Shown: positions 63,538-64,000 of the stretch, one piece after another
How the letters are laid out: each line of letters opens with the position of its first letter
Numbering within the stretch: the first letter of the stretch is position 1
Origin: SAR324 cluster bacterium
GTDB lineage: Bacteria; SAR324; XYD2-FULL-50-16
Assembly (NCBI GenBank): GCA_028282885.1
Contig: JANQGX010000059.1
Location: forward strand, 1-64,000
Length of the DNA stretch: 64,000 bases
Direction of reading: 5' to 3'
Made by a program: the position numbers and the translations under genes
The notes under the pieces: model-generated
Seen by the model: the letters and a program-made list of their open reading frames with translations, nothing else
What the model was told of the DNA's origin: nothing
The model's database searches: none

Positions 63538-64000
63538 TTAGGAGCTGTTTTCGATTTGTTGCTGACACGCCTTCTCAACCAGTTGCAAATGCTTATTTAC
63601 ATCGAGAATCAGGGCAACATTTCCATCTGCCATAATAGTGGCTCCGGAAATGGCTTCCACGTTTCGATAAATCTTACTCAGGTTTTTGATAACGGTTTGA
63701 TGCTGACCAATCACATGATCCACAACAAATCCGACTCGATTCCTCTCAATATCTGTTATAACAATCTGTTCGATATCCGGAACTTGGCCGTTTATTCGGA
63801 ACTGTTCCCGTAACCGGATATAGGGGACAATTTGCCCTCTGACGCGGATAACGTGTCTGCCGTGGTGTCTTTCGATATCATCCTTTGAGAGTTCAACACA
63901 CTCTTCCACCGAGGCCAATGGTATAACGAAATGTTCACCCCCGACCTCGACCAGTAACCCGTCGATTATGGCCAGGGTCAGGGGAAGCTTGATGGTGATG
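63538..64000 (-). CDS. cheA: CheA C-terminal part (runs off the right edge)
   Basis: The frame enters from the right edge and ends at 63538. It starts in the window with ITIKLPLTLAIIDGLLVEVGG, the typical link between the HATPase and CheW-like P5 domain of CheA. The P5 domain continues with RVRGQIVPYIRLREQF, VGFVVDHVIGQHQTVIKNL and GATIMADGNVALILDVN. This is the region that couples CheA to receptors and CheW. The rest of the gene lies outside the window. Confidence 0.92.
   Translation of the reverse strand, partial: ITIKLPLTLAIIDGLLVEVGGEHFVIPLASVEECVELSKDDIERHHGRHVIRVRGQIVPYIRLREQFRINGQVPDIEQIVITDIERNRVGFVVDHVIGQHQTVIKNLSKIYRNVEAISGATIMADGNVALILDVNKHLQLVEKACQQQIENSS

Noticed and set aside
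1-64000. tRNA and rRNA genes
   Set aside because: Reading by eye found no convincing cloverleaf or rRNA segment; a covariance-model scan would be needed to exclude a tRNA.

Overview
This 64 kb window of moderate GC reads as chromosomal DNA from a Gram-negative, respiring or facultatively anaerobic proteobacterium-like organism. It carries lipoproteins, a porin, a tetraheme cytochrome c, a DUF362 ferredoxin, a rubredoxin and an ADP-forming acyl-CoA synthetase. The deltaproteobacterial flavour (CheX, multiheme cytochrome, GAK-type genes, very many sensory kinases) suggests Desulfobacterota, SAR324 or a relative. No rRNA or species-level marker is present, so this is inference.

Layout. 1-9.7 kb holds mostly housekeeping and metabolic genes: DUF1186 protein, Asp/Glu racemase, a diverged AMP-dependent acyl-CoA ligase, a YkgJ-type protein, a DnaJ-type co-chaperone, glycerol kinase, and a four-gene operon of astacin-like lipoprotein, outer-membrane barrel, tetraheme cytochrome and HAMP protein. 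10.2-15.9 kb is one operon encoding the two halves of an NDP-forming acyl-CoA synthetase around an MFS transporter and a BaeS/BaeR-like two-component system. 16.4-21.0 kb carries an MFS transporter, an unlisted 54-residue rubredoxin, two acetyltransferases, a GFA protein, DeoD and a TauE-type exporter. 21.3-24.5 kb carries a receiver-kinase hybrid and an EAL-CBS-GGDEF protein.

The most unusual part is 24.8-37.5 kb: nine co-directional, tightly spaced genes. They encode a PHP-glycosyltransferase fusion, an 804-residue protein of unknown family, a phosphatidylserine-decarboxylase-like enzyme, an Lgt-like membrane protein, a second PHP-like protein, an amphi-Trp protein, a PhoU-like/aminoglycoside-phosphotransferase-like fusion, a RimK-like ATP-grasp enzyme and an HprK-related kinase. 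The last group matches what I remember as the uncharacterised 'GAK system'. Here it appears extended with lipid- and sugar-modifying enzymes, suggesting assembly of an unknown phospholipid, lipopeptide or glycoconjugate. A convergent TIM-barrel, glycosidase-like gene follows.

39.5-45.6 kb is a four-gene signalling operon: two PAS-Hpt-HATPase kinases, a CheY and a CheX-like phosphatase, with no receptor or CheW. 46.4-47.9 kb is a sulfatase. 48.6-51.6 kb is a mobile patch: palindrome-rich DNA, an AT-rich integron gene cassette with a well-formed attC, an IS1182-family element whose left end abuts that attC, and the N-terminal stub of a membrane transporter cut by the right IS end. 51.9-57.1 kb has a cyclic-nucleotide-binding protein, a cold-shock protein, a LapG-like cysteine peptidase, a MazG-like protein with a possible nonsense codon, a CheY and a DUF362 protein. 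57.6-64 kb is sensory: a REC-PAS-GAF-kinase-REC hybrid, a REC-PAS-Hpt-HATPase-CheW kinase, CheD and the C-terminus of CheA, which runs off the right edge.
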